Source: Fidelibacterota bacterium (lineage in GTDB: Bacteria > Fidelibacterota > Marinisomatia > SCGC-AAA003-L08 > D37C17). Taken from it: a stretch of DNA of 64,000 nucleotides. Made by a program: the position numbers and the translations under genes. Below the pieces are notes generated by a model. That model made no database searches. It had not been told where the DNA came from and saw nothing but the letters and a program-made list of their open reading frames with translations. The stretch spans positions 1 to 64,000 of the forward strand of contig SCKP01000002.1 of the NCBI GenBank assembly GCA_004124405.1, in the 5' to 3' direction. The stretch's first letter is position 1. Every line of letters begins with the position of its first letter. Shown in pieces: positions 56,593 through 64,000 of the stretch.

Positions 56593-58223
56593 TTTATATC
56601 AGGTGATAACCAAATTGGGTTTGACATTGCAAAAATTCTTTTCTCATTATTAGAATCAAGTTCCACTTCAAACCGAAAATAACAGTTGCTATCACTCTTA
56701 ATTTCAAAATCCTTTATTAATTTATACTCCCGTGAATTCATAATTGTAAAATAGTCTATTTCTTTTTTTTCACCAATAACGCCTTTTATTATTGTCATTT
56801 TTTTTATCATTCCAAATTCGGGGGTAGATATAATTGATACTGTAATAATACCATAATTTGAACTTACGGTACTGCCCATTTCATATATTAGTCCATTATT
56901 TTGGAATGTTATGTTGATAAAGGGTCCATTAGTTACAAAGCAATTCCCATTTTTCATGGAAGTAATGACCGAATTTATGTCTCTATTATACCCATTTATA
57001 TGCACACCGGTTCTGAATTCTCCAAATAATTGTTCTTTTTTTTCATATAAGGAAATCATTGGTGTTTTTATTTGGCGGTAAATATTAAAATTACCATGAG
57101 CATCATTTCCGGCATAAATAAATTTATGATAACCATCCAAAAGTAATTTTATCCAAATTTTTAATCCTTTATAAAATCCCTCATCAAGAGCTCCATTTAC
57201 TATTTGAATTCCTGCAATATTATCTTCCAAAATATCCTCTAATTGCCATTTTCCCCTTTTTACAAAAAACCATTGCACAATGGGAACAGGATTAAAAGGA
57301 TGGGCTGCAATACAAAGCGACTCATTATCTAAACTGTCATGAACAGTTTTTGTATTATAATCAGCATGAAAATTAAATGGCTTTTCAGCGCCATCTCCTG
57401 AGCCGGGGAGAAAATTTGAATTGTTTAAAATAAGCGCATGTATATTTCTTCCATTCTGATTATGTAAACTTAATTCTTCCGATGGAATGATAAATGATTT
57501 CCCTGGAGTGCCATTATTAATTGTTTCGATTTCTCTTCTGGATTTATTCCATTTTTCAAGAGTTGGGTCTGTTTCAGTCCATGAACCCGGAAGATCATCT
57601 AAATCATAGGAATGATCAGTATTGCAAAAAAAATCTAATCCTAATGATTCTGCCATGGTTAATGTTGCTTTTAATGGCGCGCCAAATTCAACCATATCTT
57701 CAGTTAAATTTGAATGATAATGAATGTCCCCGTATAATACATTTCCATCATTTGGATAAGGATATTTAGAAATACAGGTTTTTAACTTATTATGAGAGCA
57801 AAGTGGGTAATTATGAATAGTACATTTTTTATCTTGCCCATTTACATTGTACATAAATTCAACATTAATTTCAATATTTCCCGAAATACCTTCTGAATCA
57901 ATTATTAGGGTATCATCCCACCAATTAAGATCCATTTGAGTATTATATTGAAAAGTATGGGATTGAATAATTTTGTTAGATTTATAAATTACTATCTCAA
58001 CATATTTAAGAGTGATTGGGAATAAATGTGAATCCTTTATTATCAATAAAATTGGAATATTACTCTTAGGTTCAATTCTAATTGGGAGATCAGCTAATAT
58101 TTCCGGTTCTTTTTGAAAATAGCGGCTGCCAGTCCATTTAAAACGAAAATGTAATTCTGCATATAATAATACCGCAGGTGAATATTGTGCAAAAGATTCC
58201 ATGAGAAATTCAGAATTTATCAT
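56589..58223 (-). CDS. PHP-like metal-dependent hydrolase (DUF3604-like)
   Basis: 544 residues, the only bacterial gene on the minus strand with an intact frame. The N-terminus (about 1-160) is beta-rich. Then VLYGDIHYHSNLTEDMVEFG gives the first metal-binding histidines, FFCNTDHSYDLDD the next, then IAAHPFNPVP and AGNDAHGNFN, as in PHP-fold phosphoesterase-like proteins (DUF3604 type). The C-terminal part again is beta-rich. The substrate is unknown. It is convergent with the MoxR operon and divergent from efp; the 78 bases to efp must hold both promoters, though no clear motif stands out. Confidence 0.78.
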   Translation of the reverse strand: MINSEFLMESFAQYSPAVLLYAELHFRFKWTGSRYFQKEPEILADLPIRIEPKSNIPILLIIKDSHLFPITLKYVEIVIYKSNKIIQSHTFQYNTQMDLNWWDDTLIIDSEGISGNIEINVEFMYNVNGQDKKCTIHNYPLCSHNKLKTCISKYPYPNDGNVLYGDIHYHSNLTEDMVEFGAPLKATLTMAESLGLDFFCNTDHSYDLDDLPGSWTETDPTLEKWNKSRREIETINNGTPGKSFIIPSEELSLHNQNGRNIHALILNNSNFLPGSGDGAEKPFNFHADYNTKTVHDSLDNESLCIAAHPFNPVPIVQWFFVKRGKWQLEDILEDNIAGIQIVNGALDEGFYKGLKIWIKLLLDGYHKFIYAGNDAHGNFNIYRQIKTPMISLYEKKEQLFGEFRTGVHINGYNRDINSVITSMKNGNCFVTNGPFINITFQNNGLIYEMGSTVSSNYGIITVSIISTPEFGMIKKMTIIKGVIGEKKEIDYFTIMNSREYKLIKDFEIKSDSNCYFRFEVELDSNNEKRIFAMSNPIWLSPDIN

Positions 58224-58301
58224 CTCAAATATATGTGGATAATGTCCAATTGATTTGTAATTTTATAGGTGTAAATTAAATCAAGGAATACAATATAAAC
58301 G

Positions 58302-58865
58302 ATGGCAAATACTTCAGATTTTAAAAATGGACTTATTATTAATCATAAGAATAACTTATGGAAAATTGTAGAATTTCTACATGTTAAACCGGGCAAGGGA
58401 AATGCCTTTGTGAGGTCAAAATTAAAAAATATCCGTACAGGACAAGTGGTAGAAGAGACATTCAGAGCAGGCGAGAAAATTGAAACTGTAAGAGTTGTGG
58501 CCAGAAACTACACTTATCTGTACTCAGAAAACACCAATTATATATTTATGGATCAAGAGACATTCGATCAGATTAGCCTCAGTAAAGCTCAAGTAGAAGA
58601 TGTTCTTGATTTCCTTCTAGAGAATACAACCGCAACCATTGCTTTCAATGGAGACGAACCGATTGAAGTTAGAATTCCACAACATATGAATATGACCATT
58701 AAAGATACTGATCCTGGAGAAAAGGGGAATACTGCACAAGGCGGTTCTAAGCCGGCAAAATTAGAGACCGATTTAACCATTCAAGTTCCCCTATTTATCC
58801 AAATTGGTGATGTGATTCGCGTTGATACAAAAGAGAAGCGTTATATTGAAAGAGTAAAGAGTTAA
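58302..58865 (+). CDS. efp: Elongation factor P
   Basis: Relieves ribosome stalling at proline runs. 187 residues, normal. Domain I with HVKPGKGNAFVRSKLKN, in which K32 is the tip residue that some species modify; the lysine type with the PGKG loop is standard. Domain II has NYTYLYSENTNYIFMDQETF, and domain III ends in VDTKEKRYIERVKS. The modification enzyme genes (epmA or others) are not in the window. accB follows after 7 bases; efp-accB-accC is a common order. Confidence 0.98.
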   Translation: MANTSDFKNGLIINHKNNLWKIVEFLHVKPGKGNAFVRSKLKNIRTGQVVEETFRAGEKIETVRVVARNYTYLYSENTNYIFMDQETFDQISLSKAQVEDVLDFLLENTTATIAFNGDEPIEVRIPQHMNMTIKDTDPGEKGNTAQGGSKPAKLETDLTIQVPLFIQIGDVIRVDTKEKRYIERVKS

Positions 58866-58872
58866 TATACCT

Positions 58873-59388
58873 ATGTTAGAAAATAATATAAAAAATCTGA
58901 TCAAGATTCTGGAAGAGTCAAAAGTAGATGAACTAGAAATATCCACCTTTTGGGGGAAACAGAAAATTAAGATCCGGAAAAATTCAGTTCAAAGTTTAGA
59001 TCGAAACATTGAACTCATTCAAACTACACCAACGCCACCAATAATAAATACATTAAAGGATGCACCCAATGTTCCTGCAAATATTGGAGAAGAAAATGTG
59101 GCAACAAAATCTGAAGACCAAAATACTGTTCCCATTACCGATGACAATACAGTTACTATCAAAGCGCCTTTGGTGGGGACATATTACCGATCATCAAAGC
59201 CGGATATACCTGCCTTTATTTCAGAAGGGGACATCATAAAACCCGGTCAAGTCCTTTGCATTATTGAAGCTATGAAAATATTTAATGAAATCGAGTCTGA
59301 AATTTCTGGAAAAGTTGTAAAAATCCTTATTAAAGACGGTACCCCGGTGGAATATGATCAGGATCTCATAATTATTGCTCCTGAATAA
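58873..59388 (+). CDS. accB: Biotin carboxyl carrier protein of acetyl-CoA carboxylase
   Basis: 171 residues. The N-terminal part (about 1-60) is the family's helix-strand, a Pro/Thr-rich linker spans about 50-95, and the biotinyl domain begins at VTIKAPLVGTYYRSSKPD. The biotin-accepting lysine is K135 in IIEAMKIFNEIESE; the usual EAMKM is EAMKI here. It carries CO2 between AccC and a carboxyltransferase (AccA with an unseen AccD, or possibly the MCC-type subunit at 29168). accC follows after 3 bases. Confidence 0.97.
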   Translation: MLENNIKNLIKILEESKVDELEISTFWGKQKIKIRKNSVQSLDRNIELIQTTPTPPIINTLKDAPNVPANIGEENVATKSEDQNTVPITDDNTVTIKAPLVGTYYRSSKPDIPAFISEGDIIKPGQVLCIIEAMKIFNEIESEISGKVVKILIKDGTPVEYDQDLIIIAPE

Positions 59389-59391
59389 TTT

Positions 59392-60750
59392 ATGTACAAT
59401 AAAATATTAATTGCCAACAGGGGAGAAATAGCTCTCCGAATTATCCGTGCATGCAGGGAACTGAATATAGGAACAGTTGCAATTTATTCAAAAGCCGACG
59501 AATTATCACTTCATACAAAATTTGCAGATGAAGCAATTTGTGTAGGTCCTCCCGAAAGTACTAAAAGTTACCTAAATATTCCGGCCATAATTGCTGCAGC
59601 TGAATTGACAAACGCGGATGCAATTCATCCAGGCTATGGATTTCTTGCTGAAAGTTCAAAATTTTCAAATATTTGTACTGAAAATGGAATTGAGTTTATA
59701 GGTCCACCCCCTGAAACAATTGATGCAATGGGGGATAAAGCACAAGCAAAAAAAACTATGAAAAAAATCGGTATCCCGGTTATTTACGGGTCAGATGGAT
59801 TAGTTCAATCCGTTCAGCACGCAAAGGAAGAAGCTGAAAAAGCTGGCTATCCAGTTATGTTAAAGGCTACTGCTGGTGGTGGTGGGAAAGGAATGCGGCT
59901 GGTTGAAAATGAAAACCAGATTGAGAACGCTTTCAATGCTGCACAATCCGAGGCAGAGATGTCTTTTAACAACGGAGACCTGTATCTTGAAAAGTTTATT
60001 CAAAAACCACGTCATATTGAAGTGCAAATATTAGCAGATAAACATGGGAATATCGTTGCATTAGGAGAAAGGGAATGTTCTATCCAACGTAGGCATCAAA
60101 AACTTATTGAGGAAGCTCCATCATCTGGAGTCATAGAATTAACACGTAAAAAAATGTATGACGCAGCCATAGCCGGGGCTAAAGCATCAGATTATATTGG
60201 GGCTGGTACAATCGAGTTTCTGTTGGATAAAAATAATGATTTTTTCTTTATGGAAATGAATACCCGAATACAGGTAGAGCACCCCGTAACTGAAATGGTA
60301 ATTGGAGCTGATCTGATAAAATATCAAATTCTTTGCCATGCAGGCCATCCTATCCCCTCATGGATGAATAATATGAAAACACGCGGACATGCTATAGAAT
60401 GCAGAATTAATGCAGAAGATCCCGCTCATAAATTTAGACCCTGCCCTGGAACGATTACGAGTTTCCATATGCCGGGCGGAATGGGAATTCGTGTTGATAC
60501 CCATGTGTACGCTGGCTATACTGTTCCACCTTATTATGATTCACTGCTTGCAAAACTTATCGTTCACGCACCAACAAGAGCTGAGGCAATCAATCGCATG
60601 ATTGGAGCTTTGGATGAATGTGTGTTTGAAGGAATTAAGACTACTATACCCTTTCAGCAACAAATATTTAAAAATATTGATTTTCAAAAAGGTAATATAG
60701 ATACAAGTTTTTTAGATAATTTTCAATTTATTCAAGGAGAACCGGAGTAA
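59392..60750 (+). CDS. accC: Biotin carboxylase of acetyl-CoA carboxylase
   Basis: ATP-dependent carboxylation of biotin on AccB. 452 residues. N-terminal [29 protein letters not shown], the ATP-grasp glycine loop [33 protein letters not shown], metal-binding [19 protein letters not shown], and [17 protein letters not shown]. Free-standing form, as in bacterial ACC. It ends directly at the gcvH start (no gap), so accBC and the glycine-cleavage genes are on one transcript. Confidence 0.98.
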   Translation: MYNKILIANRGEIALRIIRACRELNIGTVAIYSKADELSLHTKFADEAICVGPPESTKSYLNIPAIIAAAELTNADAIHPGYGFLAESSKFSNICTENGIEFIGPPPETIDAMGDKAQAKKTMKKIGIPVIYGSDGLVQSVQHAKEEAEKAGYPVMLKATAGGGGKGMRLVENENQIENAFNAAQSEAEMSFNNGDLYLEKFIQKPRHIEVQILADKHGNIVALGERECSIQRRHQKLIEEAPSSGVIELTRKKMYDAAIAGAKASDYIGAGTIEFLLDKNNDFFFMEMNTRIQVEHPVTEMVIGADLIKYQILCHAGHPIPSWMNNMKTRGHAIECRINAEDPAHKFRPCPGTITSFHMPGGMGIRVDTHVYAGYTVPPYYDSLLAKLIVHAPTRAEAINRMIGALDECVFEGIKTTIPFQQQIFKNIDFQKGNIDTSFLDNFQFIQGEPE

Positions 60751-61125
60751 ATGATTATCCCCGAAGATTTACAATATACAGAAGACCATGAATGGGTAAA
60801 AATAGAAAATGAAATTGCCACCATTGGAATTACCGATTACGCTCAAGGCGAATTAGGCGACATCATCTTCATTGAATTACCTCAACCCGGAGATGCTGTT
60901 GAAGAAAAAGCCTCAATTGGAACAATTGAGGCAGTGAAAACTGTGGCAGATATTTATTCACCCATGCAGGGTGAAATATATGAGGTAAATCCAATTCTTG
61001 AGGATGAACCTGAATGTGTTAATACAGATCCTTACGCGAAGGGTTGGATAATTAAATTAACTAATTTTACAAATGATACTGCTAATTTTTTAACAGCGGA
61101 CGAATATAAAAATCTGGTTCAATAG
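60751..61125 (+). CDS. gcvH: Glycine cleavage system H protein
   Basis: Lipoyl carrier that shuttles aminomethyl between P, T and L proteins. 124 residues. YTEDHEWVKIENEIATIGIT, AQGELGDIIFIELP and the lipoyl site K63 in GTIEAVKTVADIYSP. The late INT-like PYAKGWIIKL is typical. It begins immediately after the accC stop. gcvT, which often precedes gcvH, is not here. It ends by sharing a base with the GTG of gcvPA. Confidence 0.97.
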   Translation: MIIPEDLQYTEDHEWVKIENEIATIGITDYAQGELGDIIFIELPQPGDAVEEKASIGTIEAVKTVADIYSPMQGEIYEVNPILEDEPECVNTDPYAKGWIIKLTNFTNDTANFLTADEYKNLVQ

Positions 61126-62447
61126 TGCATTTTATTCCCACAACACCAGAAGAAGAAGTTCAGTTACTAAAAGGAGCTGCAGTAACTAGTTTCTCGGAAT
61201 TAATTGAAATAATTCCTCAAAAATACAGGTTGAAGACCAATTTGGGAATTGGCGTGCCTTTTTCTGAAATGGAAATCGAAAGAGAACTGAAGCAATTAGG
61301 TGATTCCAATGCTGCCGATAATTTTTGCTTTTCTGGTGGCGGGGTATATGATCATTTTATACCAAAGGCAGTTGATTTTATTAGTGGCAGATCTGAATAT
61401 TATACATCCTATACTCCTTATCAAGCAGAAGTCAGCCAGGGCACTTTACAGTATCTATACGAATTTCAATCCATGATTTGTGAAATCTCCGGAATGGATA
61501 TAGCAAATGCATCTCTTTATGATGGCGCCTCTGCTATCGCTGAAGCCTGCCTTTTAGCTCATTCTTTTACTCGTAGCAATATAATTCTATATTCTGGATC
61601 GCTGAATCCGCATTACATTCAAGTTGTAAAATCCTATTTAACCGGTCAAGATATGAAACTGATTCAACTGCCAGAAATCAATGGTATTACAGATTTAAAC
61701 TCCCTAAAATCTTATTCTGAAAATATAGCGGCCGTAATTATTCAATCTCCCAATAGAAATGGGCTTATTGAAAACTGGATGAAATGTAAAAAGAAAATGT
61801 TAGATCCTAAATCTCTGTTAATTGCAGTATCAGATCCATTGGCATTATCTGTACTCAAGCCACCAGGAAAATGCGGCGCTGATATTTATGTTGGAGAAGG
61901 TCAATCTCTGGGGAATCCAATGAATTATGGGGGACCTCTACTGGGGTTAATGGCTGTAAAAGAACAGTATAAGCGAAGAATTCCCGGAAGAATAATTGGC
62001 AAAACGGTTGATAAAAATAACAATGATGGTTTTGTTTTAATACTCCAAACCAGGGAACAACATATCAGAAGAGAGAAGGCAACCTCTAATATTTGCACTA
62101 ATCAGGGCTTACTTGCATTAAGAGCTACAATATTTCTATCACTTATGGGTGAACAGGGAATGCCCTATATTGCGAATATTTGCCACCAAAAAGCTCATTA
62201 TACTGCTAATGCTATATTGGGGTTAGAAAATTATTCTTTGCCCTATTCCAATGAATTTCTAATGGAATTTGTTGTGAAAACTACCCATTCTGCTACTGCT
62301 GTCATTAATTATTGTGCTGCAAAAGGTGTATCAATTATGCGAGCATTGTCCGATGAGAGTGATTCTTTACTATTAATTGCTGTCACAGAAAAACGAACTA
62401 TTGATGAAATTAACCATTTAATCAAATGCTTGAAGGAATTCAGTTGA
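61125..62447 (+). CDS. gcvPA: Glycine dehydrogenase (decarboxylating) subunit 1
   Basis: Alpha half of the two-subunit P-protein; the PLP-binding lysine is on subunit 2. 440 residues from a GTG that shares one base with the gcvH stop. HFIPTTPEEEVQLLKG, GGGVYDHFIPKAVDFI, SYTPYQAEVSQGTLQYLYE, NASLYDGASAIAEA and EGQSLGNPMNYGGPLLGLMA are the family landmarks. Subunit 2 (gcvPB), normally next, is replaced here by a GGGP synthase gene, so it must be elsewhere. The 3' end contains the ribosome site of that gene and overlaps its TTG (TTGA). Confidence 0.95.
   Translation: MHFIPTTPEEEVQLLKGAAVTSFSELIEIIPQKYRLKTNLGIGVPFSEMEIERELKQLGDSNAADNFCFSGGGVYDHFIPKAVDFISGRSEYYTSYTPYQAEVSQGTLQYLYEFQSMICEISGMDIANASLYDGASAIAEACLLAHSFTRSNIILYSGSLNPHYIQVVKSYLTGQDMKLIQLPEINGITDLNSLKSYSENIAAVIIQSPNRNGLIENWMKCKKKMLDPKSLLIAVSDPLALSVLKPPGKCGADIYVGEGQSLGNPMNYGGPLLGLMAVKEQYKRRIPGRIIGKTVDKNNNDGFVLILQTREQHIRREKATSNICTNQGLLALRATIFLSLMGEQGMPYIANICHQKAHYTANAILGLENYSLPYSNEFLMEFVVKTTHSATAVINYCAAKGVSIMRALSDESDSLLLIAVTEKRTIDEINHLIKCLKEFS
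62432..62437 (+). promoter_or_regulatory. Ribosome-binding site for the GGGP synthase gene
   Basis: GAAGGA six bases before a TTG at 62444. The upstream ATG at 62426 has no such site, so the TTG is the better start. Confidence 0.6.
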
Positions 62448-63184
62448 GCACATTCTCAAAATTAGAAAAAATAAGAGCAGTCCGTGGCGCAGTAGCAATT
62501 GCGCTTCTTGATCCAGACAAGAAGAATGACAATGGATTGCTTAACATGCTTCAGCTTGTAAATGAAAGTGATTTTGACGCTATTTTTATTGGCGGTAGTT
62601 TAATATCCGATAATGAATTTGAATCGCGAGTTGAAGAAGTTACTAAAAATACAGATCTTCCTGTAATTATTTTCCCTGGGTCATCAAGTCAACTTTCTCA
62701 ACATGCTGATGCAGTGTTATTTTTATCATTAATAAGTGGTCGAAATCCTCAATATTTAATTGGCGAACATGTTAAATCGGCTCCCATAATCTTCAATATG
62801 AAATTAGAGGCGATACCGACGGCATATATTCTTTTAGATGGTGGTGTGCGATCATCGGTAGAGGTAATGAGCAATACATCACCAATTCCAATGAATAAAC
62901 ATGACATAATTCTGGCACATGCCTTAGCCGGCGAATACCTGGGTAATAGGCTTGTATTTTTAGAGGCGGGAAGTGGTGCGGAAAATCATGCTGCATCAGA
63001 TGTTGTTTCTATTATTTCAAAACAATTGCAAATACCAATTATCGTGGGTGGGGGTATTAATACACCTGCATCTGCCCGAATCTTAGTCTCCTCAGGTGCA
63101 GGCTATATTGTAACTGGAACTAAAATAGAACAAAACCCTTCAATTAAAGAATTGCAGGAATTTACAAATGCAGTACATCTATAA
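62444..63184 (+). CDS. Geranylgeranylglyceryl/heptaprenylglyceryl phosphate synthase
   Basis: 246 residues from TTG at 62444 (SD GAAGGA). PcrB/GGGPS family TIM barrel: AIALLDPDKKND, AIFIGGSLISDNE, VIIFPGSSSQLSQHADAVL, LISGRNPQYLIGEH, AYILLDGGVRSSVEVMSNTS, FLEAGSGAENH and phosphate-binding VGGGINTPASARILVSSGA. It couples a prenyl diphosphate to sn-glycerol-1-phosphate, forming the first ether bond of archaeal-type lipids; Bacteroidetes homologues of this longer type form geranylgeranylglyceryl phosphate. Chain length cannot be set from sequence by eye. The next steps and a glycerol-1-phosphate source are not in the window. Ends in the xerD start (TAATG). Confidence 0.92.
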   Translation: MSTFSKLEKIRAVRGAVAIALLDPDKKNDNGLLNMLQLVNESDFDAIFIGGSLISDNEFESRVEEVTKNTDLPVIIFPGSSSQLSQHADAVLFLSLISGRNPQYLIGEHVKSAPIIFNMKLEAIPTAYILLDGGVRSSVEVMSNTSPIPMNKHDIILAHALAGEYLGNRLVFLEAGSGAENHAASDVVSIISKQLQIPIIVGGGINTPASARILVSSGAGYIVTGTKIEQNPSIKELQEFTNAVHL

Positions 63185-64000
63185 TGATTGAAGAACCTGT
63201 AATAGGAAGAAACAATCCATTATGGGAATTGGCTACTGAATATCTATCGCACTTGCAATTTGAACGGAGATTGTCTACCAATACACTCAATGCTTATAAT
63301 CATGATTTGAAAAAATATACCAATTTTATGTTTGATAAATTACAGCTCACATCAATTGATTCAATTCAATCTTCTCATATAGAAAATTTTGTAAACAAAT
63401 TAAGTAATAAACCAAATATGGACAAAAAAGAGGGTCTAAAAAAATCGTCCAGTATCCATAGACTTTTTTCAACTATTCGCGGATTCCACCAATATCTATG
63501 CCAATTACGAATAACTAAAAATGACCCCTCACAATTATTAGTGCCGCCTCGATTAACTCGAAGTATTCCCACAACATTAATAGTAGAGGAAGTTAACCAG
63601 ATTATTCAGTCAGTTGATTTAAATAAAAAATTTGCTCTCAGAGATCAAGCTATTCTCAGCATGCTTTATGCTTCCGGACTCAGAGTCACCGAATTGGTTG
63701 ATTTAAAACTGAAAAACATCATGATGGATGAGGGATTGATTCGCGTTTTTGGCAAGGGTGGCAAGGAAAGAATAGTTCCCTTTGGTAAAATAGCATTAAC
63801 TTTTCTAAAACTTTACCTTAAGCTGATAAGACCTTCCAGCTCCAAAAAAGGCAAAAGCCAGGGAATATTATTTCTAAACCATAGGGGAGGAAAATTAACC
63901 CGAATGGCAATTTGGAATATTCTCCATGAAAATACCATCAGAGCCGGGATTAATAAGAAAGTAAGTCCTCATGTTCTTCGGCATAGTTTTGCAACTCATT
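63184..64000 (+). CDS. xerD: Tyrosine recombinase XerD/XerC, 3' end off the window
   Basis: Site-specific recombinase that resolves chromosome dimers at dif. The open frame runs 272 codons to the window end. The N-terminal SAM-like domain (ATEYLSHLQFERRLSTNTL, NAYNHDLKKY) is followed by the catalytic core: first Arg in YASGLRVTELVDL, Lys in GKGGKERIVPFG, and HVLRHSFATH (His-x-x-Arg) at the end. The nucleophilic tyrosine lies beyond 64000. The start ATG shares a base with the previous stop. XerD is favoured over XerC from overall look, not proven. Confidence 0.92.
   Translation, partial: MIEEPVIGRNNPLWELATEYLSHLQFERRLSTNTLNAYNHDLKKYTNFMFDKLQLTSIDSIQSSHIENFVNKLSNKPNMDKKEGLKKSSSIHRLFSTIRGFHQYLCQLRITKNDPSQLLVPPRLTRSIPTTLIVEEVNQIIQSVDLNKKFALRDQAILSMLYASGLRVTELVDLKLKNIMMDEGLIRVFGKGGKERIVPFGKIALTFLKLYLKLIRPSSSKKGKSQGILFLNHRGGKLTRMAIWNILHENTIRAGINKKVSPHVLRHSFATH

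Noticed and set aside
58224-58301. Defined promoters between the PHP-like gene and efp
   Set aside because: The 78 bases must contain start signals for both strands, but no -35/-10 pair with good spacing stands out from the AT-rich background.

Overview
The window is one AT-rich bacterial chromosome segment with closely packed genes, nearly all on the + strand. Many neighbours overlap by 1 to 22 bases (ATGA, TAATG or TTGA junctions). The gene content points to a marine member of the FCB superphylum, most like Marinimicrobia/SAR406: a secreted protein with a type IX sorting tail, a DUF4837 lipoprotein, TamB/Omp85 outer-membrane genes, a bacterial geranylgeranylglyceryl-phosphate synthase, and a split glycine decarboxylase. 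The phylum assignment is inference.

Layout. Bases 1 to about 935 are foreign. They hold, on the minus strand, a partial membrane/coiled-coil protein and the last ~90 codons of a T4-type phage DNA polymerase. At about 935-958 this abuts an smc gene that lacks its whole N-terminal ATPase half, so two genes are cut at one point; a chimeric join is the simplest reading. From 956 to 14158 run smc, comF, pgk-tpiA-secG, tRNA-Leu(GAG), a TPR protein, a HAD phosphatase, acpS, nnr, a VanZ-like gene, recN and murA. Then come a cohesin-like secreted protein, trkA/trkH, an enoyl-CoA hydratase, lepA, a CPBP protease and lgt. The 22-28 kb stretch is envelope sugar chemistry (methyltransferase, rfbD, two glycosyltransferases) plus purE and a DUF4837 lipoprotein. 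At 28-32.5 kb, accA is followed by a methylcrotonyl/geranyl-CoA-type carboxylase beta subunit and a split AtuA, then a MATE transporter.

The only long gene-poor stretch (33942-34590) holds a dead transposase remnant, tRNA-Arg(CCU) and decayed short repeats. It is followed by the translation/RNA cluster nusA-infB-rbfA-truB-ribF-rpsO-pnp, in which rimP is missing from its usual place and rbfA appears to start at ATA. After ald lies a broken polysaccharide deacetylase, a MerR regulator and tRNA-Pro(GGG). The 46-53.8 kb part is envelope biogenesis: a glycosyltransferase, a VTT membrane protein, TamB, an Omp85 protein and a BamD-like lipoprotein. Next are a MoxR-DUF58 set and, in the opposite direction, a PHP-type protein. 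The last block is efp-accB-accC-gcvH-gcvPA-GGGPS-xerD, with xerD running off the end.

How the genes connect. AccA, AccB and AccC supply three of the four acetyl-CoA carboxylase parts (no accD here), and the same AccBC could also serve the neighbouring MCC-type beta subunit. Lgt, the lipoproteins, TamB/Omp85 and the sorting-tail protein show a diderm envelope. The GGGPS suggests a capacity for archaeal-type glycerol-ether lipid precursors. I see no CRISPR array, rRNA gene, intact insertion sequence or complete prophage.
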